Source: Acetonema longum DSM 6540 (GTDB lineage: Bacteria > Bacillota > Negativicutes > Sporomusales > Acetonemataceae). From it: 64,000 nt of DNA. The translations under genes were made by a program, and so were the position numbers. The notes beneath the pieces are model-generated. The model saw only the letters and a program-made list of their open reading frames with translations. It made no database searches and was not told the DNA's origin. Location: NCBI RefSeq assembly GCF_000219125.1, contig NZ_AFGF01000040.1:1-64000 (forward strand). Direction: 5' to 3'. Each line of letters begins with the position of its first letter. Position 1 is the stretch's first letter. Shown here piece after piece: positions 27,256 through 36,369 of the stretch.

Positions 27256-27984
27256 ATGCCGGAAGTTAAGATGCTCATGGCGGGAGAACAAGGTCTGGTT
27301 GCCGATTTCGGCAACATTATATCCGAAAACGTAAATAATGTGGTGCAGCAATTAGCCGCGCGGCTTAACCGGAGCCAGACGGCGGGAATCACTGAAGTTG
27401 TCCCGACCTACCGTTCCGTAATGGTTTATTTTGACCCAATATTAATCAAGCGTTCTGCTTTAACCGCAATCATCTGCGATCTGCTGGGGCAAATCATTGC
27501 CGGGATCGGCACGCCGCCGCCCCGCAGGACGATTTCTGTGCCGGTCTGCTATGGGGGTGTTTTCGGGCCGGATATGGATTTTGTAGCCCGCCATACCGGA
27601 CTGTCGGTCCCGGAAGTCATCGCTATTCATACGGCAACATCCTATTTGATCTACATGCTGGGTTTTATACCGGCTTTTCCTTATTTGGGGGGCTTATCCG
27701 AGAAGCTGATTGTGCCTCGGGTCAGCAAAACCCGTCCCCGTATCCCGGAGGGATCGGTTGGCATCGCCGCCAGACTGACCGGTTTCTACACACTGGAGAG
27801 TGCCGGTGAATGGCGGATTATCGGCCGCACGCCCTTAAAGGCCTTCAATCCGGAAGCCTCTAATCCCTTTGCGTTTACCGCCGGGGATTATCTGCGGTTC
27901 ACATCTGTATCGGTGGACGAATTTTTTGCCATCCGCCGTCAGGTTGAGAAAGGAAACTATCATCCTGATATTCAGGTACAGTGA
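27256..27984 (+). CDS. PxpB/KipI-like protein, divergent paralogue
   Basis: The 242-residue protein is homologous to the KipI-type subunit of 5-oxoprolinase and to the second copy at 30268. Several residues strongly conserved in the family differ: GFIPAFPYLGG instead of GFTPGFPYLGG, and GIAARLTGFYTLESAGEW instead of the usual GIAGxQTGxYPxxSPGGW. It has no PxpC partner beside it. It may be a regulatory or degenerate subunit. The start is uncertain: ATG 27256 follows a weak GGAAG site, while TTG 27229 directly abuts AAAGGAG. Confidence 0.8.
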   Translation: MPEVKMLMAGEQGLVADFGNIISENVNNVVQQLAARLNRSQTAGITEVVPTYRSVMVYFDPILIKRSALTAIICDLLGQIIAGIGTPPPRRTISVPVCYGGVFGPDMDFVARHTGLSVPEVIAIHTATSYLIYMLGFIPAFPYLGGLSEKLIVPRVSKTRPRIPEGSVGIAARLTGFYTLESAGEWRIIGRTPLKAFNPEASNPFAFTAGDYLRFTSVSVDEFFAIRRQVEKGNYHPDIQVQ

Positions 27985-28029
27985 ACTCTTCAGCCAAACA
28001 AACAAAAATACTTTTTGCAAGGACATGCC

Positions 28030-28048
28030 GTAAAAGGTCGGCCTTTTA
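28030..28048 (+). terminator. Short hairpin after the first PxpB-like gene
   Basis: TAAAAGG-tcgg-CCTTTTA is a perfect inverted repeat 45 bp after the stop. It is short and has only four Ts, so termination may be partial. Confidence 0.45.
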
Positions 28049-28207
28049 GCCCATGCAGCTGCCTTCAACAAAATTGAACCTGCCTATTGAAGAAATGAAT
28101 TATGCGAATCAGCGGCGGAGGTGCTATGATGGCCTCACGCAAGCCGCAGTGATCTTCCAGCCGGCGATTTGCCGGCAGCGGCCAAATTATAAGAAGGTGG
28201 GATGCAT

Positions 28208-28999
28208 ATGAGTTCATTAGCAGAACGCCAGCCGAGGGAACTTAGAGAGATGATTCATAATAATGAATTCATTCTCCCAACCGCCGGCATGGCCAAAGGG
28301 TATGTGCAGGGCAACCTGGCCATTGTCCCGAAAGCGCTGGCTTACGATTTTTTACTGTTTGCCCAGCGCAATCCAAAGCCCTGTCCCATTCTCGACGTAA
28401 CTGACGTGGGTTCGCCGGAGCCGAAACGGGTGGCCCCAGGCGCCGATCTCCGGTTTGAGATTCCGAAATACCGCGTCTACCAAAATGGAGTTCTAACGGC
28501 CGAAGTGACGGATATTGCCGCCTACTGGCGGGATGATCTGGTAGCTTTTCTGCTGGGATGCAGCTTTACCTTCGAGAGCGCTCTGCTGAATGCCGGTCTG
28601 CCGGTGCGGCATATTGAGCAAAACTGCAATGTGCCGATGTACCTTACCGACATCGATTGTGTACCGGCCGGCGCATTTCATGGGCGGATGGTGGTCAGTA
28701 TGCGGCCCATGCCGGCCAGCCAGGTTGTACGGGCGGTGCAGATCACATCCCGCTTTCCGGCTGTCCATGGCGCGCCGGTTCATATCGGCGATCCGGCGGT
28801 GATTGGTATCAGGGATATCATGAAGCCTGATTTTGGTGATTCGGTCACAATTCATCCCGGAGAAACACCGGTATTTTGGGCCTGCGGCGTTACACCCCAG
28901 GCAGTGGCGATGACAGTGAAGCCGGAAATCATGATTACTCATTCTCCCGGCCATATGTTCATCTGCGACATCCGCGACGAAGAGTTGGCGGCGTTGTAA
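28208..28999 (+). CDS. DUF1445 (YcsI-type) putative hydro-lyase
   Basis: The 263-residue cytoplasmic protein belongs to the DUF1445/YcsI family, some members of which act on D-glutamate. It contains the family pattern FLLGCSFTFESALLNAGLPVRHIE near residue 115 and GVTPQAVAM near the end. In Bacillus subtilis ycsI lies beside the NRAMP-like ycsG, kipI, kipA and ycsF, and the same partners surround it here. ATG 28208 is favoured because AAGGTGG lies 7 nt upstream. A role in feeding or draining oxoproline/glutamate is inferred from context. Confidence 0.87.
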   Translation: MSSLAERQPRELREMIHNNEFILPTAGMAKGYVQGNLAIVPKALAYDFLLFAQRNPKPCPILDVTDVGSPEPKRVAPGADLRFEIPKYRVYQNGVLTAEVTDIAAYWRDDLVAFLLGCSFTFESALLNAGLPVRHIEQNCNVPMYLTDIDCVPAGAFHGRMVVSMRPMPASQVVRAVQITSRFPAVHGAPVHIGDPAVIGIRDIMKPDFGDSVTIHPGETPVFWACGVTPQAVAMTVKPEIMITHSPGHMFICDIRDEELAAL

Positions 29000-29022
29000 A
29001 TTAATATAAACAGGAGGAATAG

Positions 29023-30249
29023 ATGATGGCAGATCCGATTCTTACCAAACCTGCCCGGGGAAAAACAAATTGGTCGGTACTCCTGGGAGCAGCGTTCATT
29101 ATGGCTACCTCGGCGATTGGTCCTGGTTTTTTGACCCAGACAACGGTTTTTACCGAAAGGTTTGCCGCTAATTTCGCCTTTGCTATTTTAGCCTCCATTA
29201 TTATTGATATCGGAGCGCAACTGAATGTCTGGCGCGTCATCACTATGAGCCGCATGCGCGGTCAGGATGTTGCCAATGCGGTTCTGCCGGGATTGGGCCA
29301 TTTTGTGGCTGCGTTAATTGTCCTGGGCGGCCTGGCCTTCAACATCGGTAATATTGCCGGTGCAGGCATGGGTTTAAATGTCCTGCTCGGCGTATCCAAT
29401 CAAACGGGAGCAATCATTTCCTGCATCATCGCTCTCGGCATTTTCGCCTCAAAAGAAGCCGGTGTTGCCATGGACAGGGTGGCCAAGATCTTAGGCGGCT
29501 TGATGATCCTTCTGACTACCTATGTCATGTTCGTTTCAAATCCGCCGGCAGGTCAGGCGGCGGTCAGCTCCATTTTCCCGGCTGATTATGGGATTCTGAT
29601 GCTGCCGATGATCACCCTGGTCGGTGGCACGGTGGGCGGTTACATCACCTTTGCCGGCGGTCATCGCTTGCTTGATGCCGGCATTGCCGGTTATGAAAAT
29701 CTGAAAGAGGTCAATAAAAGCGCCATCACCGGCATCCTGGTCACAGGCGTCATGCGGACTATTCTGTTTCTGGCCGTTCTCGGTGTGGTCGCGGCCGGCA
29801 GCAAGCTCAATCCAGCCAATCCGCCGGCCTCCGTGTTCCAGATTGCTGCCGGTCAGATGGGCTATATCTTCTTTGGCCTGGTGCTCTGGGCCGCTGCCAT
29901 CACTTCGGTGGTTGGCGCCGCCTATACCAGTGTTTCCTTCCTGCGTTCTTTCTCCAAAACCATTGATAGATACAACTCCTATACCATCATGCTGTTTATC
30001 GTCATCTCCACAGCCGTGTTTGTCACGATTGGCCAGCCGGTAAAAATACTGGTTCTGGCCGGCTCCCTGAACGGGCTTATTTTGCCGGTCACTTTAGGCA
30101 CTATGCTGTTTGCCTGCCGCAATCCGAAAATTATTGGCGAGCAGTACCGTCATCCCACCTGGCTTGTGATTTTCGGTCTCCTGGCCGTACTGATCACCGC
30201 CTATGCGGGCATTACTTCATTATCAGGCATGGCGGCGCTCTGGAAGTAA
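29023..30249 (+). CDS. NRAMP family divalent-metal/proton transporter (YcsG-like)
   Basis: The 408-residue polytopic protein has about 11 membrane segments. Its first helix carries TSAIGPGFLTQ in place of the canonical NRAMP DPGN metal-binding motif, so the classic Asp/Asn ligands are not evident. This suggests a substrate other than a divalent metal, consistent with its place in an oxoprolinase locus. AGGAGG precedes ATG 29023. It is followed 18 bp later by pxpB. Transport of pyroglutamate or a related amino acid is a plausible guess, not shown. Confidence 0.85.
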   Translation: MMADPILTKPARGKTNWSVLLGAAFIMATSAIGPGFLTQTTVFTERFAANFAFAILASIIIDIGAQLNVWRVITMSRMRGQDVANAVLPGLGHFVAALIVLGGLAFNIGNIAGAGMGLNVLLGVSNQTGAIISCIIALGIFASKEAGVAMDRVAKILGGLMILLTTYVMFVSNPPAGQAAVSSIFPADYGILMLPMITLVGGTVGGYITFAGGHRLLDAGIAGYENLKEVNKSAITGILVTGVMRTILFLAVLGVVAAGSKLNPANPPASVFQIAAGQMGYIFFGLVLWAAAITSVVGAAYTSVSFLRSFSKTIDRYNSYTIMLFIVISTAVFVTIGQPVKILVLAGSLNGLILPVTLGTMLFACRNPKIIGEQYRHPTWLVIFGLLAVLITAYAGITSLSGMAALWK

Positions 30250-30267
30250 TCACGCGGAGGGAATAAC

Positions 30268-31014
30268 ATGAGTGAAATTCAGTTTCTGCAGGCGGGAGAT
30301 CAAGGCTTGGTCGTCGAATTCGGCAATGAAATCAATGCGCAGATTAACCGTCGGGTCCACAGTCTGGCCCGCTCTCTGTCAACATCAAACCAGGCTGGTA
30401 TCCTGGAAGTGGTTCCGACCTACCGTTCCCTGCTGGTCTATTTCGATCCGCTGCAACTGAGCCGCTCAGCGTTGGTCCGGCTGGCAAAAGAACTGCTGGA
30501 CGCGGCGGGAACGGTTCAGGCGCCTCAGGTTGAAGGTATGGGCCGGGTGGTGCACATTCCGGTATGTTATGGCGGCGAATTTGGCCCTGACCTGGATTTT
30601 GTCGCTCAGCATAACGATCTTTCCCCGGATGAAGTCATCGCTATCCATACATCCGTGCCTTATCAGGTTTATATGCTGGGCTTTACGCCGGGTTTTCCTT
30701 ACCTGGGCGGCATGTCGGAAAAAATTGCGACACCCCGGCTGGAAAAACCCAGAGTGCGAATTCCGGCCGGCTCGGTGGGAATCGCCGGCAGTCAAACCGG
30801 CTTTTATCCCGTGGAAAGCCCCGGCGGCTGGCAGCTCATAGGTCGCACGCCAATTAACGGTTTTGACGCGCATAGTTCACGGCCATTTGCTTTTGCCGCC
30901 GGCGACTATTTGCAGTTTAAAGCAGTAACATTAGACGAATTTTCCGCCATTCGCCGGGAGGTGGAAGCAGGTGCTTATACGCCTGAGTCCACTGTTCTTC
31001 AGAGGAGGGATTGA
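30268..31014 (+). CDS. pxpB: 5-oxoprolinase subunit B
   Basis: The 248-residue KipI-type protein keeps the family motifs GFTPGFPYLGGM and SVGIAGSQTGFYPVESPGGW. Together with PxpA and PxpC it forms the prokaryotic ATP-dependent 5-oxoprolinase, which opens pyroglutamate to glutamate. GGAGGG precedes the ATG. Its stop is one base from the pxpC start, so the two are translated together. The homologue at 27256 is less conserved. Confidence 0.93.
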   Translation: MSEIQFLQAGDQGLVVEFGNEINAQINRRVHSLARSLSTSNQAGILEVVPTYRSLLVYFDPLQLSRSALVRLAKELLDAAGTVQAPQVEGMGRVVHIPVCYGGEFGPDLDFVAQHNDLSPDEVIAIHTSVPYQVYMLGFTPGFPYLGGMSEKIATPRLEKPRVRIPAGSVGIAGSQTGFYPVESPGGWQLIGRTPINGFDAHSSRPFAFAAGDYLQFKAVTLDEFSAIRREVEAGAYTPESTVLQRRD

Positions 31015-31015
31015 G

Positions 31016-32050
31016 ATGTTTACCGTAACCAATCCCGGCTTGCTCACCACGATCCAGGATGAAGGCCGCTGGGGCTATCAGGCTTATGGTATGCCTGTGG
31101 CCGGCGCCATGGACCGTTACGCCTACCGGGTGGCCAATTTGCTGGCCGGCAATAAGGATGGCGCAGCCGTCATTGAAATGACACTCATGGGAGCCGCCTT
31201 TAGGTTCGATACGGATCTTCTGATTGCCGTCTGCGGCGCCGACATGCAGGCTGCCCTTGACGGGGTCAGTGTGACTAATTGGTCCAGCTTCTGGGTGAAA
31301 CGCGGCAGCGAGCTTACGTTTGGCTATGTCAGGACAGGCTGCCGGGCTTATCTGGCTGTCCATGGCGGCATCAACGTTCCCGATGTGCTGGGGAGCCGCT
31401 CTACCTATACCCGGGCCAAGGTGGGAGGCCTCCAGGGAAGAGCGCTGTTGGCGGGGGATACCCTGGCCGCCGGTCAGGACAAAACAGGGGCCCCCCGGCC
31501 CCGGATGCTGCAGCCAACCTGCATTCCTTCCCAGAACCCAAACATTGACCTTCGGGTGTTGCTGGGCCCTCAGGACACCATGTTTGCTCCGGAAGCCATT
31601 GCCACCTTCTTCCGGAGCCCCTACACGGTCACCGATGAGGCCGACCGGATGGGGTATAGGCTGGAAGGCGAAAAAATCGCTCATACCGGCAAAGCGGACA
31701 TCATCTCCGATGCCTTGTGCCTGGGCGCCATTCAAATCCCGGCTCACGGCATGCCGATTATCATGATGGCCGACCGCCAGACAACCGGGGGTTACGCTAA
31801 GATCGGCACTGTCATCGGCCCGGATCTGAGAAAGCTGGCCCAGGCCAAACCCGGCGATGCGGTACGTTTCCGGCAGGTCATGGAAGAAGCGGCGGTAGAA
31901 GCCCTGCGCCTGGAGCGGCAAACCTACCTGGAGATTGCTGCGTCCTTCCGGGAGGATGTCGCAGCCGTGCCGGTTCCTTCTGCCGGGCGCGTCTTCCGGG
32001 TCGCTGTTAACGGCGCGGCCTACCGGGTGGAAATCGAAGAAGTACTGTAA
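31016..32050 (+). CDS. pxpC: 5-oxoprolinase subunit C
   Basis: The 344-residue KipA-type (biotin-dependent carboxylase-like) protein begins FTVTNPGLLTTIQDEGRWGY, typical of the family, and contains GPQDTMF and GMPIIMMADRQTTGGY. It partners PxpB in 5-oxoprolinase. GAGGAGGG lies 6 nt before ATG 31016. The last 20 residues (FRVAVNGAAYRVEIEEV) look like the start of a biotinyl-carrier domain but stop there, a small oddity. The pxpA gene follows after 21 bp. Confidence 0.93.
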   Translation: MFTVTNPGLLTTIQDEGRWGYQAYGMPVAGAMDRYAYRVANLLAGNKDGAAVIEMTLMGAAFRFDTDLLIAVCGADMQAALDGVSVTNWSSFWVKRGSELTFGYVRTGCRAYLAVHGGINVPDVLGSRSTYTRAKVGGLQGRALLAGDTLAAGQDKTGAPRPRMLQPTCIPSQNPNIDLRVLLGPQDTMFAPEAIATFFRSPYTVTDEADRMGYRLEGEKIAHTGKADIISDALCLGAIQIPAHGMPIIMMADRQTTGGYAKIGTVIGPDLRKLAQAKPGDAVRFRQVMEEAAVEALRLERQTYLEIAASFREDVAAVPVPSAGRVFRVAVNGAAYRVEIEEVL

Positions 32051-32071
32051 AGGTTATTAAGGAGGTGTATC

Positions 32072-32833
32072 ATGCATATTGACCTGAATTGTGACATGGG
32101 AGAAAGTTTTGGTGTATATACACTGGGCTATGATGAGGCAGCCATGCCTTATGTGACATCCATCAACGTAGCCTGCGGCTTTCATGCCTCTGATCCGTCT
32201 AACATGCTGAAGACAGTCTGTCTGGCCAAGAAATACAACCTGGCCATTGGCGCTCATCCGTCCTTTCCCGATTTGGTCGGTTTCGGCAGACGGGCCATGG
32301 CCGCTTCCCATGAGGAGATCTTTGCCGATGTGGTGTACCAGATCGGCGCCTTAGCCGGCGTCTGTCAGTCCCAAGGCTTGAAACTGCAGCATGTGAAAGT
32401 CCATGGAGCGATGTATAATCAGGCGGAAAAAGACATTGCCATCGGCGCTGCTATCGCCGAAGCGATCAAGAGCGTGGATCCCGCCTTGTATATGGTCTGT
32501 TCCTCCGGCTCACCCATGGTAACAGCCGCGAAGAATGCCGGCGTCAACTATGTGGAAGAAGCATTCGCCGACCGGGCTTATACCAGGGAAGGAAGGCTGG
32601 CGCCCCGTTCCCAGGCGGGAGCAGTCATCCATGATGTGAATATGGTTGCCCAACGGGTACTGGCCCTGGTGAAGACCGGCAAGGTACGGACCATCGACGA
32701 CACGGAAATCTCTCTGAATGCCGAAACCATTTGCGTTCACGGCGATACTCCGGGGGCAGTCGAAATGATCAAGAAAATCCATAGTTTGTTAGAACAAGAA
32801 GGCATTGGGCTGAAACCGTTTGGCAAACGCTGA
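32072..32833 (+). CDS. pxpA: 5-oxoprolinase subunit A (LamB/YcsF family)
   Basis: The 253-residue protein starts with the family hallmark DLNCDMGESFGVY and has ACGFHASDP and the GAHPSFPDLVGFGRR motif. PxpA supplies part of the active site of ATP-dependent 5-oxoprolinase. It is the last gene of the locus, preceded by AAGGAGG and followed by a strong terminator. Confidence 0.94.
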   Translation: MHIDLNCDMGESFGVYTLGYDEAAMPYVTSINVACGFHASDPSNMLKTVCLAKKYNLAIGAHPSFPDLVGFGRRAMAASHEEIFADVVYQIGALAGVCQSQGLKLQHVKVHGAMYNQAEKDIAIGAAIAEAIKSVDPALYMVCSSGSPMVTAAKNAGVNYVEEAFADRAYTREGRLAPRSQAGAVIHDVNMVAQRVLALVKTGKVRTIDDTEISLNAETICVHGDTPGAVEMIKKIHSLLEQEGIGLKPFGKR

Positions 32834-32868
32834 ACCCAACCTTCGGCCCAATCGTCTCTTCTGACAGA

Positions 32869-32901
32869 AAAGACCACCCGTGTACCGAGCGGGTGGTCTT
32901 T
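32869..32901. terminator. Bidirectional intrinsic terminator
   Basis: AAAGACCACCCG pairs perfectly with CGGGTGGTCTTT. It lies between pxpA and the convergent small gene, and both strands present a short T-run. Confidence 0.85.
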
Positions 32902-32904
32902 GGC

Positions 32905-33303
32905 TTAAGCGATAAAGTTAATGCGGCTGGTTGTTTCAGTCTGTTCGGGAAAGCCTTGGATGACTTCCCGGTAAGCCCGGATGCTTTTTTCCCGGTACCA
33001 GACATTGGTATGCAGCTCCCGTTCGTGCTCCTGAGAGGATTTTAAGCGGGAATGGGCCCGTTGAGCCAGAGATGAGGCGACGGCCGCGAAGTTCGGAGAC
33101 TTTAGGATCTGGCTTGATTCCGGGGCTGAGGCCGGCTGTGCCTGCGGCGGGTTGTCCTGTGCCTGAGCGGCTTCGCTCCATTCGCGGTAACGTTGGGCAA
33201 CACTGGCTGATGTGGGCTGGGCCGGGATGGGAGAAGTCTGACCGGGCTGCAGCAACAGCCAGGGATCATTCATGGCTCCCTGCATAAGCGGACGTAAGGT
33301 CAT
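32905..33303 (-). CDS. Hypothetical protein, Pro/Gln-rich
   Basis: This 132-residue protein is not recognised. Residues 20-70 are rich in Pro, Gln, Ala and Ser; the C-terminal half is charged and probably helical. There is no signal peptide or membrane segment. The frame ends exactly at a terminator and a weak AGGTG lies before ATG 33303, which supports it being real. It is read opposite to pxpA and upstream of a divergent regulator. Confidence 0.5.
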   Translation of the reverse strand: MTLRPLMQGAMNDPWLLLQPGQTSPIPAQPTSASVAQRYREWSEAAQAQDNPPQAQPASAPESSQILKSPNFAAVASSLAQRAHSRLKSSQEHERELHTNVWYREKSIRAYREVIQGFPEQTETTSRINFIA

Positions 33304-33488
33304 TTGCATCACCTACACTAATACAGCTGTCCATCTGTTCTTCTGGTTATAATATCGGCAAAATTCGCCGGAATGTTAACTTATTTCTCTGCGGCTCCGG
33401 TGAATGCAGAGCAGGACACATTGTATTAGGCGCCGGCAGGAGATATAATGGATCTGAACAAGGAATCGAAAAAGAGAGGACGTATGGG

Positions 33489-34880
33489 ATGATTCGCCTG
33501 GCCCTTGTCGGACCGCTGGATTCGGTCAGATTAATTCAAGAAGTCGCGGCAGAACGGCGTGATATGATTGAAGCCGTTCCCATGGTCTACCAGGATGCCG
33601 GCCAGGTAGCCGCCATTTTGGCCGAGCGGGAGCGGGAAGCCGACGTATGGCTGTTTTCCGGCAAGGTCCCTTATAGCCACGCCATGAATGCCCGCTCTGC
33701 CGGCAAGCCATTTTTTTATATTCCTCATACCGGGACCAGCCTTTACCGGGCCTTGCTGCAAATAACCTATATCGAAAAAAAGGCCATCGAGAGCATTAGT
33801 TTCGATACCTTCAGCCGGCGGGAAATTGAAGAAGCCTTTGCCGACATTGAACTGCAGATGCCGTCAGCTTATATCAATTACTACGAAGGGATTGTCTCGG
33901 CCAAAGAAATGACCGAATTTCATTATGATTTATGGCAAAATGGAAAAATTCAGGCCGCAGTCACCTGTTTTTTGTCCACTTATCTGGAACTGAAAGAAAA
34001 GGGTGTGCCGGCATTTCGGATCTGGCCGACCCGGGAGAATATCCGCATGATGCTGGACATTGCCGTAAGCGCATCGGAAGCCATCCGGTTTAAACTCAGC
34101 CAGATTGCCGTTCAAATCGTCGAAATTGACGGGTATGGCGACTTTGTCCGGGATGCCATGTCAGCCTACGCGGTCCAACGGGTGGAGATTAAGGTGAATG
34201 ACCTTCTGGTGGATTATGCCGAAAGGGTCAGGGGGTCCACCGTGACGCACGGCAACGGTCGGTATGTGATCTATTCCACCCGGGGCATTGTGGATGAAGT
34301 GACCCGGAATTTTACCGTTATGCCCTTGCTGGAAGAATTTATCCGACAGCTGGATGTGAGCATCAGCGGCGGTATCGGGTTTGGCACTACCGCCCACGCC
34401 GCCGAAAAAAATGCTCATATTGCCCTGGGATTGGCCCGACGGCAGGGGCGGGGCAAATGGATGGTGGTTCTGGACGACCGCAGTGTGGTGGGCCCTTTGA
34501 ACTCTGCGACACATCTCCGTTATGATCTTCGTAGCGACGATGCTCAAAGCCGGGATTTGGCTCAGCGGCTGGGAATTTCCGTGACTACTCTGAACCGGCT
34601 GCTGGCGGCAGTAGCCAAGCTGGACAAGGGTTCCTTTGCGGCAGATGACCTGGCCCTGTATCTATCCATGACAACCCGTAATGCCCGTCGTCTCTTGGCC
34701 GGGCTGGTGGAACAGGGATTGGCCTCTGTTACCGGCGAGGAAGCAGTGACTAAAGGGAGGCCCCGTAAACTATATACGCTTCTTACCCGGGAATTGACGG
34801 ATTTTACCCGGAACAAGGCGAGTTCAGATACTCCGGCGGATAAGAATGGGATTGACAGTTATACTTCTTCCGGATTATAA
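33489..34880 (+). CDS. Multidomain transcriptional regulator with cyclase-like and HTH regions
   Basis: The 463-residue cytoplasmic protein begins with a Rossmann-like sensory region (IRLALVGPLDSVRLIQEVAAE). A segment near residues 285-325 (SISGGIGFGTTAHAAEKNAH) resembles the degenerate GGDEF/nucleotide-cyclase-like fold seen in CdaR-type regulators. Two possible helix-turn-helix units follow (AQRLGISVTTLNRLLAAVAK and LSMTTRNARRLLAGLVEQG). It precedes an M20 amidohydrolase and AbgT transporter, separated from them by a terminator, so it probably regulates them. I do not know the exact family name. GAGGA lies 8 nt before the ATG. Confidence 0.7.
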   Translation: MIRLALVGPLDSVRLIQEVAAERRDMIEAVPMVYQDAGQVAAILAEREREADVWLFSGKVPYSHAMNARSAGKPFFYIPHTGTSLYRALLQITYIEKKAIESISFDTFSRREIEEAFADIELQMPSAYINYYEGIVSAKEMTEFHYDLWQNGKIQAAVTCFLSTYLELKEKGVPAFRIWPTRENIRMMLDIAVSASEAIRFKLSQIAVQIVEIDGYGDFVRDAMSAYAVQRVEIKVNDLLVDYAERVRGSTVTHGNGRYVIYSTRGIVDEVTRNFTVMPLLEEFIRQLDVSISGGIGFGTTAHAAEKNAHIALGLARRQGRGKWMVVLDDRSVVGPLNSATHLRYDLRSDDAQSRDLAQRLGISVTTLNRLLAAVAKLDKGSFAADDLALYLSMTTRNARRLLAGLVEQGLASVTGEEAVTKGRPRKLYTLLTRELTDFTRNKASSDTPADKNGIDSYTSSGL

Positions 34881-34916
34881 TATAACAAAGCAAATAAGTT
34901 ACAACTAATGGCAACG

Positions 34917-34954
34917 AGGCCTCTGTACACTACGATGTACAGAGGTCTTTTTAT
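34917..34954 (+). terminator. Intrinsic terminator after the regulator gene
   Basis: CCTCTGTACA pairs with TGTACAGAGG around a short loop and is followed by TCTTTTTATTTT. Confidence 0.85.
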
Positions 34955-35104
34955 TTTCTGAATCAGAGAGCATCATGGTGATCCTTTTGCGATATTTACG
35001 GAAATGACTTTAAAAAGTCCGAAAATGATAGTACAATAATCAAACAAATGTATCGCACATATTGACATGAATGATTCAATGCATTATCAAAAGGTGGTTT
35101 TATC

Positions 35105-36328
35105 GTGGAAATCGATAAAGATGTACAGAATATGTTGCCGATGTTGATAGACTGGCGCCGGGACTTTCACTCTCATCCCGAACTCAGCGGTCAAGAGCGG
35201 CGCTCCTCGGCAGTGATTCAAAAGGCCTTGGACAGGATGGGAATCGAATATCAAACCTTTACCAACCATCCGGGAGTGGTAGGCATTGTACGGGGCAAGC
35301 AGCCCGGCCCGGCAGTGGCGCTGCGGGCGGATATGGATGCCCTGCCGATTCATGAAGACAGTGAGACACCTTATCGTTCCCGTTATGACGGCGTCATGCA
35401 TGCCTGTGGTCATGACGCCCATATGGCGATCTTGCTGGGTGCTGCCAAACTGCTACGCCAAAAGGCCGATTTCGCCGGTACAGTCAAGCTTATTTTTCAG
35501 CCGGCGGAAGAAGCCGCGCCGGTAGGCGGTGCTCAGGCGATGATGGATGACGGGGCCCTTGACAACCCGGCGGTGGATGCGATTTTCGGCCTGCACGTCT
35601 GGCCTGAACTGCCCACCGGGGAAGTGGGTATCCGTTCGGGACGGATTATGGCCGCCTCCGACCGGTTTACGGTCAAGCTCTTCGGCAAAGGCGCCCACGG
35701 CGCAATGCCCCATCAGGGCATTGATGCTGTTGCCATGATGAGTGACGCCATACAAGGGTTTAACCATATCATGAACCGTCAGATCAGTCCCCTGGAAGTC
35801 GCAACCCTGAATATCGGGACCATTGCCGCCGGCGAGCGTTACAATGTGCTTCCCAAAGAAGTTGTCCTGGAAGGGACAGTGCGCACGCTGGGAGAATCGG
35901 TGCGACAAGAAATTCCCGTACGCATGAAACGTGCGCTGGAAGGCGTTGCTCAGGCCCATGGCGGACGGTTTGATCTGAAATATGATTTTGGCTATCCCGG
36001 ATTGAAAAACTGGGAAGAACCAACTTCGTTCTTCGCCCAGGCGGCACAAGATCTTCTGGGGGAAAGCGGTGTTCACACCGATCTTGCGCCGGTGCTGGGC
36101 GGCGAGGACTTTGCTCGCTATCTCACCCGGATTCCGGGAGCATTCCTCTGGCTGGGCTGCGTATCGGCCGGCCGGGAACAGCATCCCTTGCACAATTCCC
36201 GTTTTGATATTGACGAAAGCTGTCTGCTGACAGGTGCTATCCTTATGTACCGGACAGCGTTAAATGCGCTTTCCTATTATCAAACTCATACAAGCCAAAG
36301 GGGGGATGAGGCGCGGCTCTATGTCTGA
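35105..36328 (+). CDS. M20 family amidohydrolase/aminoacylase
   Basis: The 407-residue cytoplasmic metallohydrolase has the M20D metal-binding pattern: DMDALPIHED, HACGHDAHMA, the Glu pair in FQPAEEAAPVGG, and LGGEDFARYL near residue 336. Members remove acyl groups from N-acyl amino acids or cleave small peptides; some are p-aminobenzoyl-glutamate hydrolases. The AbgT-type transporter gene follows after 41 bp, so import and hydrolysis of an acyl or aminobenzoyl amino acid is likely. GTG at 35105 has AAGGTGG 8 nt upstream. Confidence 0.9.
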   Translation: MEIDKDVQNMLPMLIDWRRDFHSHPELSGQERRSSAVIQKALDRMGIEYQTFTNHPGVVGIVRGKQPGPAVALRADMDALPIHEDSETPYRSRYDGVMHACGHDAHMAILLGAAKLLRQKADFAGTVKLIFQPAEEAAPVGGAQAMMDDGALDNPAVDAIFGLHVWPELPTGEVGIRSGRIMAASDRFTVKLFGKGAHGAMPHQGIDAVAMMSDAIQGFNHIMNRQISPLEVATLNIGTIAAGERYNVLPKEVVLEGTVRTLGESVRQEIPVRMKRALEGVAQAHGGRFDLKYDFGYPGLKNWEEPTSFFAQAAQDLLGESGVHTDLAPVLGGEDFARYLTRIPGAFLWLGCVSAGREQHPLHNSRFDIDESCLLTGAILMYRTALNALSYYQTHTSQRGDEARLYV

Positions 36329-36369
36329 TGCGCAACAGTTTCGATCTCATATAACAGAGGAGGTAGCTT

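Noticed and set aside
28126-28152. Eight-codon ORF MMASRKPQ with a GGAGGTG site
   Set aside because: It could be a leader peptide before the DUF1445 gene, but it has no regulatory codon run and only a weak hairpin follows.
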